Shown piece after piece: positions 1 through 4,864 of a stretch of 5,341 nucleotides of DNA. The notes under the pieces were generated by a model, which did not search any database, had not been told where the DNA came from, and was given only the letters and a program-made list of their open reading frames with translations. The translations under genes were made by a program, and so were the position numbers. Origin of the DNA: Erginobacter sp964465735 (lineage in GTDB: Bacteria > Auribacterota > Erginobacteria > Erginobacterales > Erginobacteraceae); NCBI GenBank assembly GCA_964465735.1, contig CAYXKT010000161.1, positions 1 through 5,341 of the forward strand. The letters run 5' to 3'. Within the stretch, counting starts at the first letter, position 1; each line of letters begins with the position of its first letter.

Positions 1-86
1 GGCCAGCAAAATCTTAGCACATTTCATCCGCAATAATCGCTCAACTTAGGTAATAAGGAACAGATTCATAAAATCGAGGAGGTCCT

Positions 87-278
87 ATGAACTGTTACTA
101 CTGTTTTGCCTGTAAGAAAATATTCCGCGGTGAGAGCAATATCTGCCTTAATTGTGGCCGGGGTTCGGCGACCGCGAAAAGGGAGCTTCGGGAATCCAAC
201 CCATCGGTGGATATCTACCGGATTTACGTAGATGGGAAACTGGTTGGGAATCAGCGGGTGAAGAAAAAAGCCGAGTAG
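87..278 (+). CDS. Small cysteine-rich (zinc-ribbon-like) protein, 63 aa
   Basis: The protein carries five cysteines: Cys3, then the pair CFAC (Cys6, Cys9), then CLNCG (Cys20, Cys23). Two CxxC knuckles ten residues apart are typical of a short zinc ribbon, so zinc binding is likely although no specific function can be named. After the ribbon, residues 31-48 are charged and end in a predicted beta-like stretch (VDIYRIYVDGKLVG, about 41-54), and the tail is basic (RVKKKAE). The start is well supported: an AGGAGGT Shine-Dalgarno at 77-83 lies four bases before the ATG. It converges with the MazG-like gene, whose stop is only about 15 bp away, so there is little room for a terminator between them. 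The protein could bind nucleic acid or be a metal-dependent adaptor. I do not recognise the family. The gene is quite likely real because of the RBS and the cysteine pattern. Confidence 0.75.
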   Translation: MNCYYCFACKKIFRGESNICLNCGRGSATAKRELRESNPSVDIYRIYVDGKLVGNQRVKKKAE

Positions 279-293
279 CGCGGAAGCCTCCGG

Positions 294-602
294 TCAGGTT
301 TCGGTTACCCGCACGGTTCCGTTGACCATCCGGGAGTTTCGCTGCATAATCCGTTCCATCTTCTCCCAGAAGGCTTGCTCGAGATCGAAGTCACCGGCAA
401 TGGCGTTGCCGAGCAGGAGAATCAGGAGGTCGGCGTGTTCCTCGATCAGTTCCCGACGGGGTTTCCCCTTGGTCAGGCACTGGCAGATCTCCCCCACCTC
501 TTCCATAATCAGGTTCATCCGATGCGGCATCTCCTCGCCGCCCCGGGCTTTCAGATCGTGTTTGCGGTGGAATTCCCGTACTGCCTCGAGCATCTCTTTC
601 AT
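294..602 (-). CDS. MazG-like nucleotide pyrophosphohydrolase, 102 aa
   Basis: This is a short all-alpha protein with the metal-binding signature of the MazG/all-alpha NTP pyrophosphohydrolase superfamily. Glu34-Glu35-Val-Gly-Glu38 is followed sixteen residues later by Glu55-His-Ala-Asp58, which is the EExxE...ExxD motif that holds Mg2+ in these enzymes. By family knowledge they hydrolyse (d)NTPs to NMP and pyrophosphate and act in nucleotide-pool cleaning or stress control; the substrate here is unknown. The length fits a single-domain MazG-like protein rather than the two-domain MazG of E. coli. The frame is open 75 bp further upstream, but that extension lies inside the preceding gene. The ATG at 602-600 is preferred because it overlaps the TGA of the 74-residue gene as ATGA, which indicates translational coupling; the only SD-like sequence is a weak GGA. 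All catalytic acidic residues are present, so it is probably active. Confidence 0.82.
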   Translation of the reverse strand: MKEMLEAVREFHRKHDLKARGGEEMPHRMNLIMEEVGEICQCLTKGKPRRELIEEHADLLILLLGNAIAGDFDLEQAFWEKMERIMQRNSRMVNGTVRVTET

Positions 603-823
603 TGTTTGAATACGTAGTCCACGATTTTGTCGATATGGGAGTAGTAGTTGGGGAGCTTTTCTCCCTCGTGCTCCCATTCCACGTTATCTTTGATCATCTG
701 CTTGACCGCGGCCGGTTCGTAATCCAAACCGTAAAGCAGCGAGGCCCGGTCCTTGATCTCGTACATATGCATCTTCTCGAATTCGCTTTCGTACTCGTAT
801 TTTTTCCCCGGATGCTTGACCAT
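599..823 (-). CDS. Orphan 74-aa protein, first gene of the MazG-like operon
   Basis: I do not recognise this protein. It is soluble, charged and rich in aromatic residues (YEYESEFEKMHMYEIKDR at 10-27, then NVEWEHEGEKLPNYYSHIDKIVDYVF near the C-terminus), probably helical, with no signal peptide, membrane segment or cysteine. The start chosen is ATG 823-821 because a strong AAGGAGG Shine-Dalgarno lies about seven bases upstream. A longer open frame to 910 begins in AT-rich promoter DNA and gives an unlikely basic N-terminus. Its TGA overlaps the ATG of the MazG-like gene by the ATGA arrangement, so the two are co-translated, and a partner or same-pathway role with the pyrophosphohydrolase is a reasonable inference. 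A candidate promoter lies about 90 bp upstream. The gene is probably real because of its RBS, the coupling and its non-random composition. Confidence 0.72.
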   Translation of the reverse strand: MVKHPGKKYEYESEFEKMHMYEIKDRASLLYGLDYEPAAVKQMIKDNVEWEHEGEKLPNYYSHIDKIVDYVFKQ

Positions 824-911
824 ACCTGGCCTCCTTGGCTTTTTATTCCGCCTGGCCGATCGCGGCCGGACAAAATAAAAATATCTTCTTGCGATTATTT
901 TAGATACCAAT

Positions 912-939
912 AGTATAATGTTATGTTTTCCGGGGGCAA
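912..939 (-). promoter_or_regulatory. Candidate sigma-70-type promoter for the 74-aa/MazG operon
   Basis: Read on the minus strand, TTGCCC (939-934, 4/6 to the -35 consensus) and TATACT (917-912, 5/6 to the -10 consensus) are separated by 16 bp. Transcription would start near 905, giving a leader of roughly 80 nt before the SD at about 830-837. The -35 box abuts a perfect 12-bp palindrome at 939-950, which could be an operator. Confidence 0.45.
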
Positions 940-996
940 GATAATTATCTCATCCGTCGGGGGGAGACAAGCCTCCCGATGATTTGACAATTGCCC
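934..996. repeat. Nested inverted repeats in the divergent promoter region
   Basis: Three arms nest around a common centre: GGGCAA (934-939) with TTGCCC (991-996), TCATC (950-954) with GATGA (978-982), and GGGGGG (959-964) with CCTCCC (972-977, one G-T wobble). The inner part can also be drawn as a ten-pair stem, 955-964 with 972-981, with a seven-base loop. The left side contains the perfect palindrome AGATAATTATCT (939-950). There is no T-tract after the stem, so it is not a standard terminator. It overlaps the -35 elements of both divergent promoters, which suggests a regulatory site or a structured leader, but no known motif is recognised. Confidence 0.4.
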
Positions 997-1012
997 GCAG
1001 ATGTTATAAGAT
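984..1012 (+). promoter_or_regulatory. Candidate promoter for the 85-aa orphan gene
   Basis: A perfect -35 hexamer TTGACA (984-989) is followed after 17 bp by TAAGAT (1007-1012, 4/6); the overlapping TATAAG (1005-1010, 5/6) has a 15-bp spacer. Transcription would begin near 1019, leaving a leader of about 60 nt before ATG 1078. A second TATAAT lies at 914-919, but its upstream partner (TTGCGA, 19-bp spacer) is poor. Confidence 0.45.
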
Positions 1013-1077
1013 TATGGTAGAGTTAGACGCAGGTTCAATACAATACTTAAACCACGGTCCAGAGGTCGATAAATACA

Positions 1078-1335
1078 ATGGTAGCCCGGAATAACCCAAA
1101 ATCCTTGCTTCTGGGGCTCGGGTTCGACAATCAGGATGGTCAGCGTCGGATCACCCGGGGAGATAATTTCCGCCTCTACGGCGGGTCCGCGGATACCCAT
1201 TCCCTGATGCAGGAGAAAGCGATCAAGTTCAACGAGCAGCTTCGGCAGAAAGGGAAGTCTCTGGAAGAGATTTCGCGGATGGAATTCCAGGAGATCGCAG
1301 AGAAGATCGGCCTGACCTCGTCTCCCGATAACTGA
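1078..1335 (+). CDS. Conserved-looking orphan protein, 85 aa (GLGFDNQDG...GGSADTH type)
   Basis: This is a small soluble protein without signal or membrane segments. Residues 12-45 carry the distinctive pattern GLGFDNQDGQRRITRGDNF followed by GGSADTHSLMQE, and a charged helix then runs from about 45 to 78 (KAIKFNEQLRQKGKSLEEISRMEFQEIAEKIG). I recall similar uncharacterised small proteins (GLGLDN-DGH-RIT-G-NF-L-GGS-ETH) from Planctomycetes and candidate phyla, but no function is known to me. ATG 1078 is the first start after an in-frame TAA at 1048-1050. An AGAGGT Shine-Dalgarno-like site (1061-1066) lies somewhat far away, at 11 bp, so initiation may be modest. It is preceded by a TTGACA promoter and followed after 44 bp by a membrane-protein gene in the same direction, with which it may be co-transcribed. 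Confidence 0.75.
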   Translation: MVARNNPKSLLLGLGFDNQDGQRRITRGDNFRLYGGSADTHSLMQEKAIKFNEQLRQKGKSLEEISRMEFQEIAEKIGLTSSPDN

Positions 1336-1359
1336 TTCGGAGATCCTGTCTGCTCCGAA
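1336..1359 (+). other. Intergenic hairpin directly after the 85-aa gene
   Basis: TTCGGAG (1336-1342) and CTCCGAA (1353-1359) form a perfect seven-pair stem with a ten-base loop, starting at the base after the TGA stop. No T-run follows, so it is unlikely to be an efficient intrinsic terminator. It may stabilise or process a transcript that continues into the gene at 1380, or partly attenuate it. Confidence 0.4.
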
Positions 1360-1379
1360 AGAAATCGGGGAGATCTTCA

Positions 1380-1898
1380 ATGCAACTCCACCACCATACT
1401 GTACTTTCCCTGGTCTCTGGAGGGCTGGTCTATCTTTTCTCCAGTTCTCTCTCCGCCGCTTTGGCCTGTTTCCTCTCCGGGGTTTTTATCGACCTTGACC
1501 ACCTTTTAGAATATTTTTACTACTTTGGCTTCCGGCGCTTTTCTGTCCGGGAATTTTTTGAGGCCGCCAACGAGCACGTCTATCGAAAGTTTTTCCTCTT
1601 GCTCCATTCCTACGAACTGGCGGCGGTCTTCTGGATCTTAAGCCTGACGGTGATCCGGCGGCCCTGGGCCTGGGGTTTCTCCCTCGGTTTTACCCTCCAC
1701 ATTCTTGCCGACCAGATCTATAACCCCTGTTGTCCCGCTACCTATTTCCTTTTCTTTCGCATCTTTCACCGCTTTGAAGGTGAGAGGATATTCCCCCTGG
1801 AAACTCAGAAACAGTATCGGGAGCGCCCCCGCTTCTGGAAGAGAAATATCCCGTCGCCCGGGGGAGACGGTCCGGCCAAAGATGTTAGGAAAGACTGA
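1380..1898 (+). CDS. YdjM-like (DUF457-type) integral membrane putative metal-dependent hydrolase, 172 aa
   Basis: The protein has an N-terminal HHH (4-6), a long hydrophobic region (about 8-37) ending in DLDHL (Asp38, Asp40, His41), then LLLHSYEL (His76), a second hydrophobic stretch (79-92), and a third (about 97-115) carrying LHILADQIYNP (His107, Asp111). The paired Asp/His residues at membrane edges match the pattern of YdjM-like/DUF457 inner-membrane proteins annotated as metal-dependent hydrolases. The enzymatic role is inferred from that family; no substrate is known. The C-terminus (YFLFFRIFHRFEGERIF at 122-138, then a basic hydrophilic tail) is probably cytoplasmic. ATG 1380 is supported by a GGGGAGA Shine-Dalgarno about six bases upstream. 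It lies 44 bp after the 85-residue gene, with a hairpin in between, and may share its transcript. It could instead be an uncharacterised membrane family with the same metal-site geometry. Confidence 0.72.
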   Translation: MQLHHHTVLSLVSGGLVYLFSSSLSAALACFLSGVFIDLDHLLEYFYYFGFRRFSVREFFEAANEHVYRKFFLLLHSYELAAVFWILSLTVIRRPWAWGFSLGFTLHILADQIYNPCCPATYFLFFRIFHRFEGERIFPLETQKQYRERPRFWKRNIPSPGGDGPAKDVRKD

Positions 1899-2164
1899 AA
1901 TTTTCGCCGGCGACCTGAATATTTTACATATGGCCGCCCGACGAGATGCAGTGTCAAAAGTATTTATGGCAATCTATGAAAGCACAGAGAACACCGAGTG
2001 ATAAGAAGGAGCAGATTGGATATCCGGTAATAACGTTTTTAGAAGGCTGAAGTGTTACCGATTATTCTATTCTCGTTCACTCTGTATCCCCTGTGGTTAC
2101 TGTTTTTCTGATCGAGCTTGGTGATAGCCCGGAAAAGAGGCAATGAAACGGCCGGGGGAGCACC
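1899..2164. other. 266-bp gap between convergent genes, no convincing gene
   Basis: This gap is richer in A and T than the genes on either side. It begins with a perfect palindrome TCGCCGGCGA (1904-1913) just after the stop of the membrane-protein gene, and contains CGGTAA (from about 2025) with a matching TTACCG (about 2054-2059) as a weak inverted repeat. Near 2150-2175 a GC-rich imperfect repeat (CGGC/GCCG) overlaps the end of the yfhO-like gene and could act as a poor terminator for it. One minimal frame (2052-2111) is listed separately. I see no RNA gene or insertion sequence. Confidence 0.5.
2052..2111 (+). CDS. Possible 19-aa hydrophobic micropeptide (doubtful)
   Basis: A GTG codon at 2052 preceded by AGAAGG (2041-2046, five-base spacing) opens a 19-codon frame ending at TGA 2109-2111. 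The peptide would be almost entirely hydrophobic (LPIILFSFTLYPLWLLFF after the start), like a single membrane-spanning micropeptide. No promoter is evident, the start is GTG, and so short a frame can easily arise by chance. It could equally be debris of a membrane-protein gene. Confidence 0.15.
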   Translation: MLPIILFSFTLYPLWLLFF

Positions 2165-4666
2165 TTAGCCGGTTTGCTCTGGCTGTTTGTTTTTCGAGCG
2201 AGGCCGGAGGAGAAGCAGACTGCTGAGGAGAAGAATAACTGTTGTCAGGCTGATCGCGGCGCCGATCGAGAAGGTCAGGGGACGATAGAGGAATTCCACC
2301 AGATGTTCTCCCGGGTCGAGGCAGACCGCTCGCATCAGATAATTAGCCCGGTAGATCGTGGTCTCCTCCCCGTTGAGATAGGCCCTCCAGGCGGGATCGA
2401 AACGATCATTAAGCAGCAGCATCGCCGGTTGGGAGATGGTCGCCTCCAGGGTCATCCGGTTGATCTGCGCCGTTACGATCCGGACCTGCCCGGACCCCGG
2501 ACCCGAACCTTTCCGGAACCGGGGCGGGGGAGCAACCTCGACAAAGATCTCCTCCGCTGGGCGGTACCCGGGATCGGTCAGTGCTGTCGGGATCCCTTCC
2601 GGGGAGGGGAGGACCCGGCCCCGGCCGGAGACCAGGGCCCGGGGGGCCGCTTGTGAGTTCTCCCAGATCTCTCCGCCGGGGACGTCCAGAACTTTCTGGA
2701 ACCGGCCCGGCCCGGGAGAAGTCCCGGGGGGAAAGAGGAGGAAGCGGGTATTGAGGAGACCGATGAGGGGGGAATAAACGGTAATCATCGGGACCAGCTG
2801 GAGATCTCGCCGCGGCCGGCCCTGACTGTAGTTGAGGTACTCGAGATAACGCCGGGGAAGATCGGCCTGGTAGCCGAGGATGGAGCTGAAACCTCCTGCC
2901 ATCCCCCGGTTGAAGTCGGCCGGGTCGAAGGGGAGGTAGCGGAACGGTTCTGTTTGCCTATCGAAGTATCGCGCGATCTCTCCATCCCAGCGGCAGACCC
3001 GGCTGTCAAAGCCGGTGATATAGGGACCGGCCCAGAGGACGAGTTCCCCCACCCCCAGCAGGACTACAGCCGTTGCCCACCATCTTCTTCTTCGGGGTAG
3101 AAGCAGAATTGCCGTCCCCAGCAGACCCAGGATCGTTGCCGTCCCTCCCAGACGGACCAGTCCGATACGCAGAGTCCGCCAGCTGTTTCGGGGAAAGGGC
3201 GTCTCTTTGATCAGCCGCCGGATATATCCGGGATAATCCCGGCCCGGGTCAGTCTCTTGGACCAGTTGTTCCCACCAACCCGGCTCTCCCGGAGGAGCAA
3301 TTTCGTAGTGCCGGCCGAAAAGGAGTTCGTTTTCAATCCGGTTGATCCACCCGCTCGGGGGATCGGCGGAGGTGAAAAGGGCAAAGAGCAGCGCCGCCGC
3401 GCCGCCGATGATCAAGACCGCTGCCCCGACCCCGGCCAGTCGCCGGCGGAGCCGGCCACCGCCCCGGAGACGGCCGAATCCGCTGTCCCGGCTCCGGCCG
3501 AAAAGCTCGTCTGTTCCCCGGGCGGCCAGGGTGCAGAAAAAGAAGGCGGCGAAGAAGAGGAGCTTGGCGTGCCCGCGAAAGAAGCAAAAACCGGGGACGA
3601 CAGCATACAGAAGTTTAAAGAGCGGGGTCCGGTCGCCGAGCGCGACCCCAATCGCCAAGGCGGCCAGGAGGGCGAGCAGGACAGTGAAACGGTCTCCGCG
3701 CAAGACCAGGGCCGCCCCCGCCAGGGCCAGGGGGATAAAACCCAGGTAACACGACATCTCCCAGAAGTAATTCTCTCCCCGGTAGAGGCTGGTCAGTGAA
3801 TCTCCCAGCCAGCCGGGGAGGATGAAGGTCATCAAGTTGGCCGGGGGGAGAGAGAAAGCGTTGGCCCAGGCCGGATCCGGCTTTATCCGGAAGGAAGCTC
3901 CAGCCAGTTCCAGGGCGGGGATAATCTGGACCGCGGCTAAAGAGAGGGCGACCAGGCCGGCCAGAATTGCCCCGGTTGGAAGGATCAGCCGGCGGCTGTT
4001 TTTCGGCCTCCGCTCGATCAGGATCCGGCCGATACCATAGGCGGCCAGTCCCAGGACGGTGTAATAAGTATATTGCCAGTGTCCGGCTAAAAGCTGGAGC
4101 CCGATCAGGACCCCGCCGCCCAACGCCCGGGATAGCTTTCGGGTCCGGAAAAAACTTTCGGCCAGCAAAAAGATCAGGGGAACCCAGGCCAGGGTGCAGA
4201 TATTGGAGAGATGGCCCGCGGTCAGATGGAGGATGACCGGCCCGGAAGCGGTCAGGGCCAGACCGCCCAGCGCGGCCGGGAGACGTCCGGAACCGGTATA
4301 ACGGAGCCAGAGAAAGGTGAAGAGAGTCAGCAGCCAGAGGTGGAGGAGGAAGCTGGCGTTAAGGGCGGCCGGCAGGGGGAGGAGGAGGAAGATCAGGTTA
4401 GGCGGGTAGAAGAGGGCGGACTCCGGGTAGGCGGCGAAGGGGACTCCGCAGAATACGGCCGGGTTCCAGAGCGGGATCGTCCCCGAGCGCAACGCCCCAA
4501 AGCCAAAACCGCGCCAGTAGTAATAGAGCGAGGCGACATCCCCGGATTCTCGGGAGAGGACAAAAGCCTCAAAAGGAGGAAAGATCGCTTCCCGGAGCAA
4601 GACCCCGATCGTACCCAGCAGGCCCAGGATTGTCAGCCAGGTCAGGATTCGGGGGTATCTATTCAT
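2165..4666 (-). CDS. YfhO-family membrane protein (GT-C-like glycosyltransferase), 833 aa
   Basis: This is a large polytopic membrane protein with YfhO-family architecture. It has a first membrane segment (about 8-25) and then an extracytoplasmic loop with Gly42-Asp43, RSGTIPLWNPAVFCGVPF (60-77) and FYPPN (86-90), the hallmark YfhO loop whose Asp matches the GT-C catalytic position. Many transmembrane helices follow to about 380, including AGHWQ (194-198) and FFRGHAK (362-368). A further helix (about 411-432) precedes an extracytoplasmic region and two more helices (about 502-550). A soluble domain (555-795) contains GYQADLPRRYLEYLN and the typical LNDRFDPAWRAYLNG...PGEHLVEFLYRP ending, before a last helix (about 797-821). 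Family members are implicated in transferring sugars from lipid carriers to cell-wall polymers or lipids; the acceptor here is unknown. The length is usual for the family. ATG 4666 has an AAAGGA RBS a few bases upstream. No glycan genes lie beside it. Confidence 0.88.
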   Translation of the reverse strand: MNRYPRILTWLTILGLLGTIGVLLREAIFPPFEAFVLSRESGDVASLYYYWRGFGFGALRSGTIPLWNPAVFCGVPFAAYPESALFYPPNLIFLLLPLPAALNASFLLHLWLLTLFTFLWLRYTGSGRLPAALGGLALTASGPVILHLTAGHLSNICTLAWVPLIFLLAESFFRTRKLSRALGGGVLIGLQLLAGHWQYTYYTVLGLAAYGIGRILIERRPKNSRRLILPTGAILAGLVALSLAAVQIIPALELAGASFRIKPDPAWANAFSLPPANLMTFILPGWLGDSLTSLYRGENYFWEMSCYLGFIPLALAGAALVLRGDRFTVLLALLAALAIGVALGDRTPLFKLLYAVVPGFCFFRGHAKLLFFAAFFFCTLAARGTDELFGRSRDSGFGRLRGGGRLRRRLAGVGAAVLIIGGAAALLFALFTSADPPSGWINRIENELLFGRHYEIAPPGEPGWWEQLVQETDPGRDYPGYIRRLIKETPFPRNSWRTLRIGLVRLGGTATILGLLGTAILLLPRRRRWWATAVVLLGVGELVLWAGPYITGFDSRVCRWDGEIARYFDRQTEPFRYLPFDPADFNRGMAGGFSSILGYQADLPRRYLEYLNYSQGRPRRDLQLVPMITVYSPLIGLLNTRFLLFPPGTSPGPGRFQKVLDVPGGEIWENSQAAPRALVSGRGRVLPSPEGIPTALTDPGYRPAEEIFVEVAPPPRFRKGSGPGSGQVRIVTAQINRMTLEATISQPAMLLLNDRFDPAWRAYLNGEETTIYRANYLMRAVCLDPGEHLVEFLYRPLTFSIGAAISLTTVILLLSSLLLLRPRSKNKQPEQTG

Positions 4667-4702
4667 CTGGTCCTTTCACTTGGTTTTTAGTTGGCCGCCG
4701 TC

Positions 4703-4721
4703 CAGACGGGTTTCCTGTCTG
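4703..4721 (+). repeat. Short inverted repeat upstream of the yfhO-like gene
   Basis: CAGACGGG (4703-4710) and CCTGTCTG (4714-4721) pair over eight positions with one G-T wobble and a three-base TTT loop. It lies in the leader region of the minus-strand gene and has no T-tract on either strand. It may be a leader hairpin or a dispersed palindromic repeat. Confidence 0.4.
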
Positions 4722-4752
4722 CTGCCGGTTGCTCTCTCCCCATCCCCCTTCC

Positions 4753-4770
4753 TTTTGCGCCGAAGCAAAA
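4753..4770. repeat. TTTTGC/GCAAAA inverted repeat in the divergent gap
   Basis: TTTTGC (4753-4758) and GCAAAA (4765-4770) are perfect arms around a six-base GC-rich loop. It is a weak hairpin about 90-100 bp upstream of the yfhO-like start and could be a protein-binding site. No specific regulator can be named. Confidence 0.25.
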
Positions 4771-4795
4771 AATCTCTGAGCCAGTATCGCTCCCG

Positions 4796-4819
4796 ATTAT
4801 TTTTCCAAAGGAAAATAAT
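4796..4819. repeat. AT-rich inverted repeat, operator-like, in the yfhO/antitoxin divergent gap
   Basis: TTTTCC (4801-4806) and GGAAAA (4810-4815) around AAA are perfect arms, extended outward by ATTA (4796-4799) and TAAT (4816-4819) with one extra T. The site ends 11 bp before the -35 element of the plus-strand promoter. That placement fits an operator, possibly for autoregulation by the antitoxin-like product, but this is inference only. Confidence 0.35.
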
Positions 4820-4830
4820 ATAACATAGCT

Positions 4831-4858
4831 TTTACATTCTTTGACAGGCTGATATAAT
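4831..4858 (+). promoter_or_regulatory. Strong promoter placed directly at the ATG of the antitoxin-like frame
   Basis: TTTACA (4831-4836, 5/6) and a perfect TATAAT (4853-4858) are separated by 16 bp, placing the start of transcription at about 4865, the A of the ATG. A second perfect TTGACA (4841-4846) sits inside the spacer and, 17 bp later, faces TATGAA (4864-4869), a weaker alternative. Confidence 0.6.
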
Positions 4859-4864
4859 GAAGAT

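Noticed and set aside
599..910. Longer version of the 74-residue protein starting at 910
   Set aside because: It would start inside the promoter region without an SD and add a basic stretch, while ATG 823 has a strong, well-spaced AAGGAGG.
322..913. Plus-strand frames at 322-609, 375-617 and 602-913
   Set aside because: They mirror the MazG-like gene and its 74-residue partner, which have catalytic motifs, RBS and stop/start coupling; the mirror products have no recognisable features.
1012..1380. Minus-strand 122-codon frame
   Set aside because: It is antisense to the 85-residue gene, lacks a credible RBS, and the plus-strand product has a far more structured, motif-like sequence.
1705..2001. 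Plus-strand frame overlapping the end of the membrane-protein gene and running into the gap
   Set aside because: Most of it is an out-of-frame shadow of 1380-1898; the extension beyond 1898 has no SD and no recognisable similarity.
1..4171. Direct 11-base match GGCCAGCAAAA at 1-11 and 4161-4171
   Set aside because: The second copy is inside the yfhO-like coding region, and an 11-base match is expected by chance in a window this size.
2174..4690. Several long open frames on the plus strand (for example 2174-2656, 3257-3799, 4211-4690)
   Set aside because: They lie opposite the yfhO-like gene and come from its GC-rich codon use. Their products are Arg/Gly/Pro/Glu-rich, without domains, RBS or spacing of real genes.
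1344..4723. Shared 11-mer TCCTGTCTGCT in two intergenic hairpins (1344-1354 and 4713-4723)
   Set aside because: Chance gives a few 11-base matches in 5.3 kb, and the similarity does not extend further.
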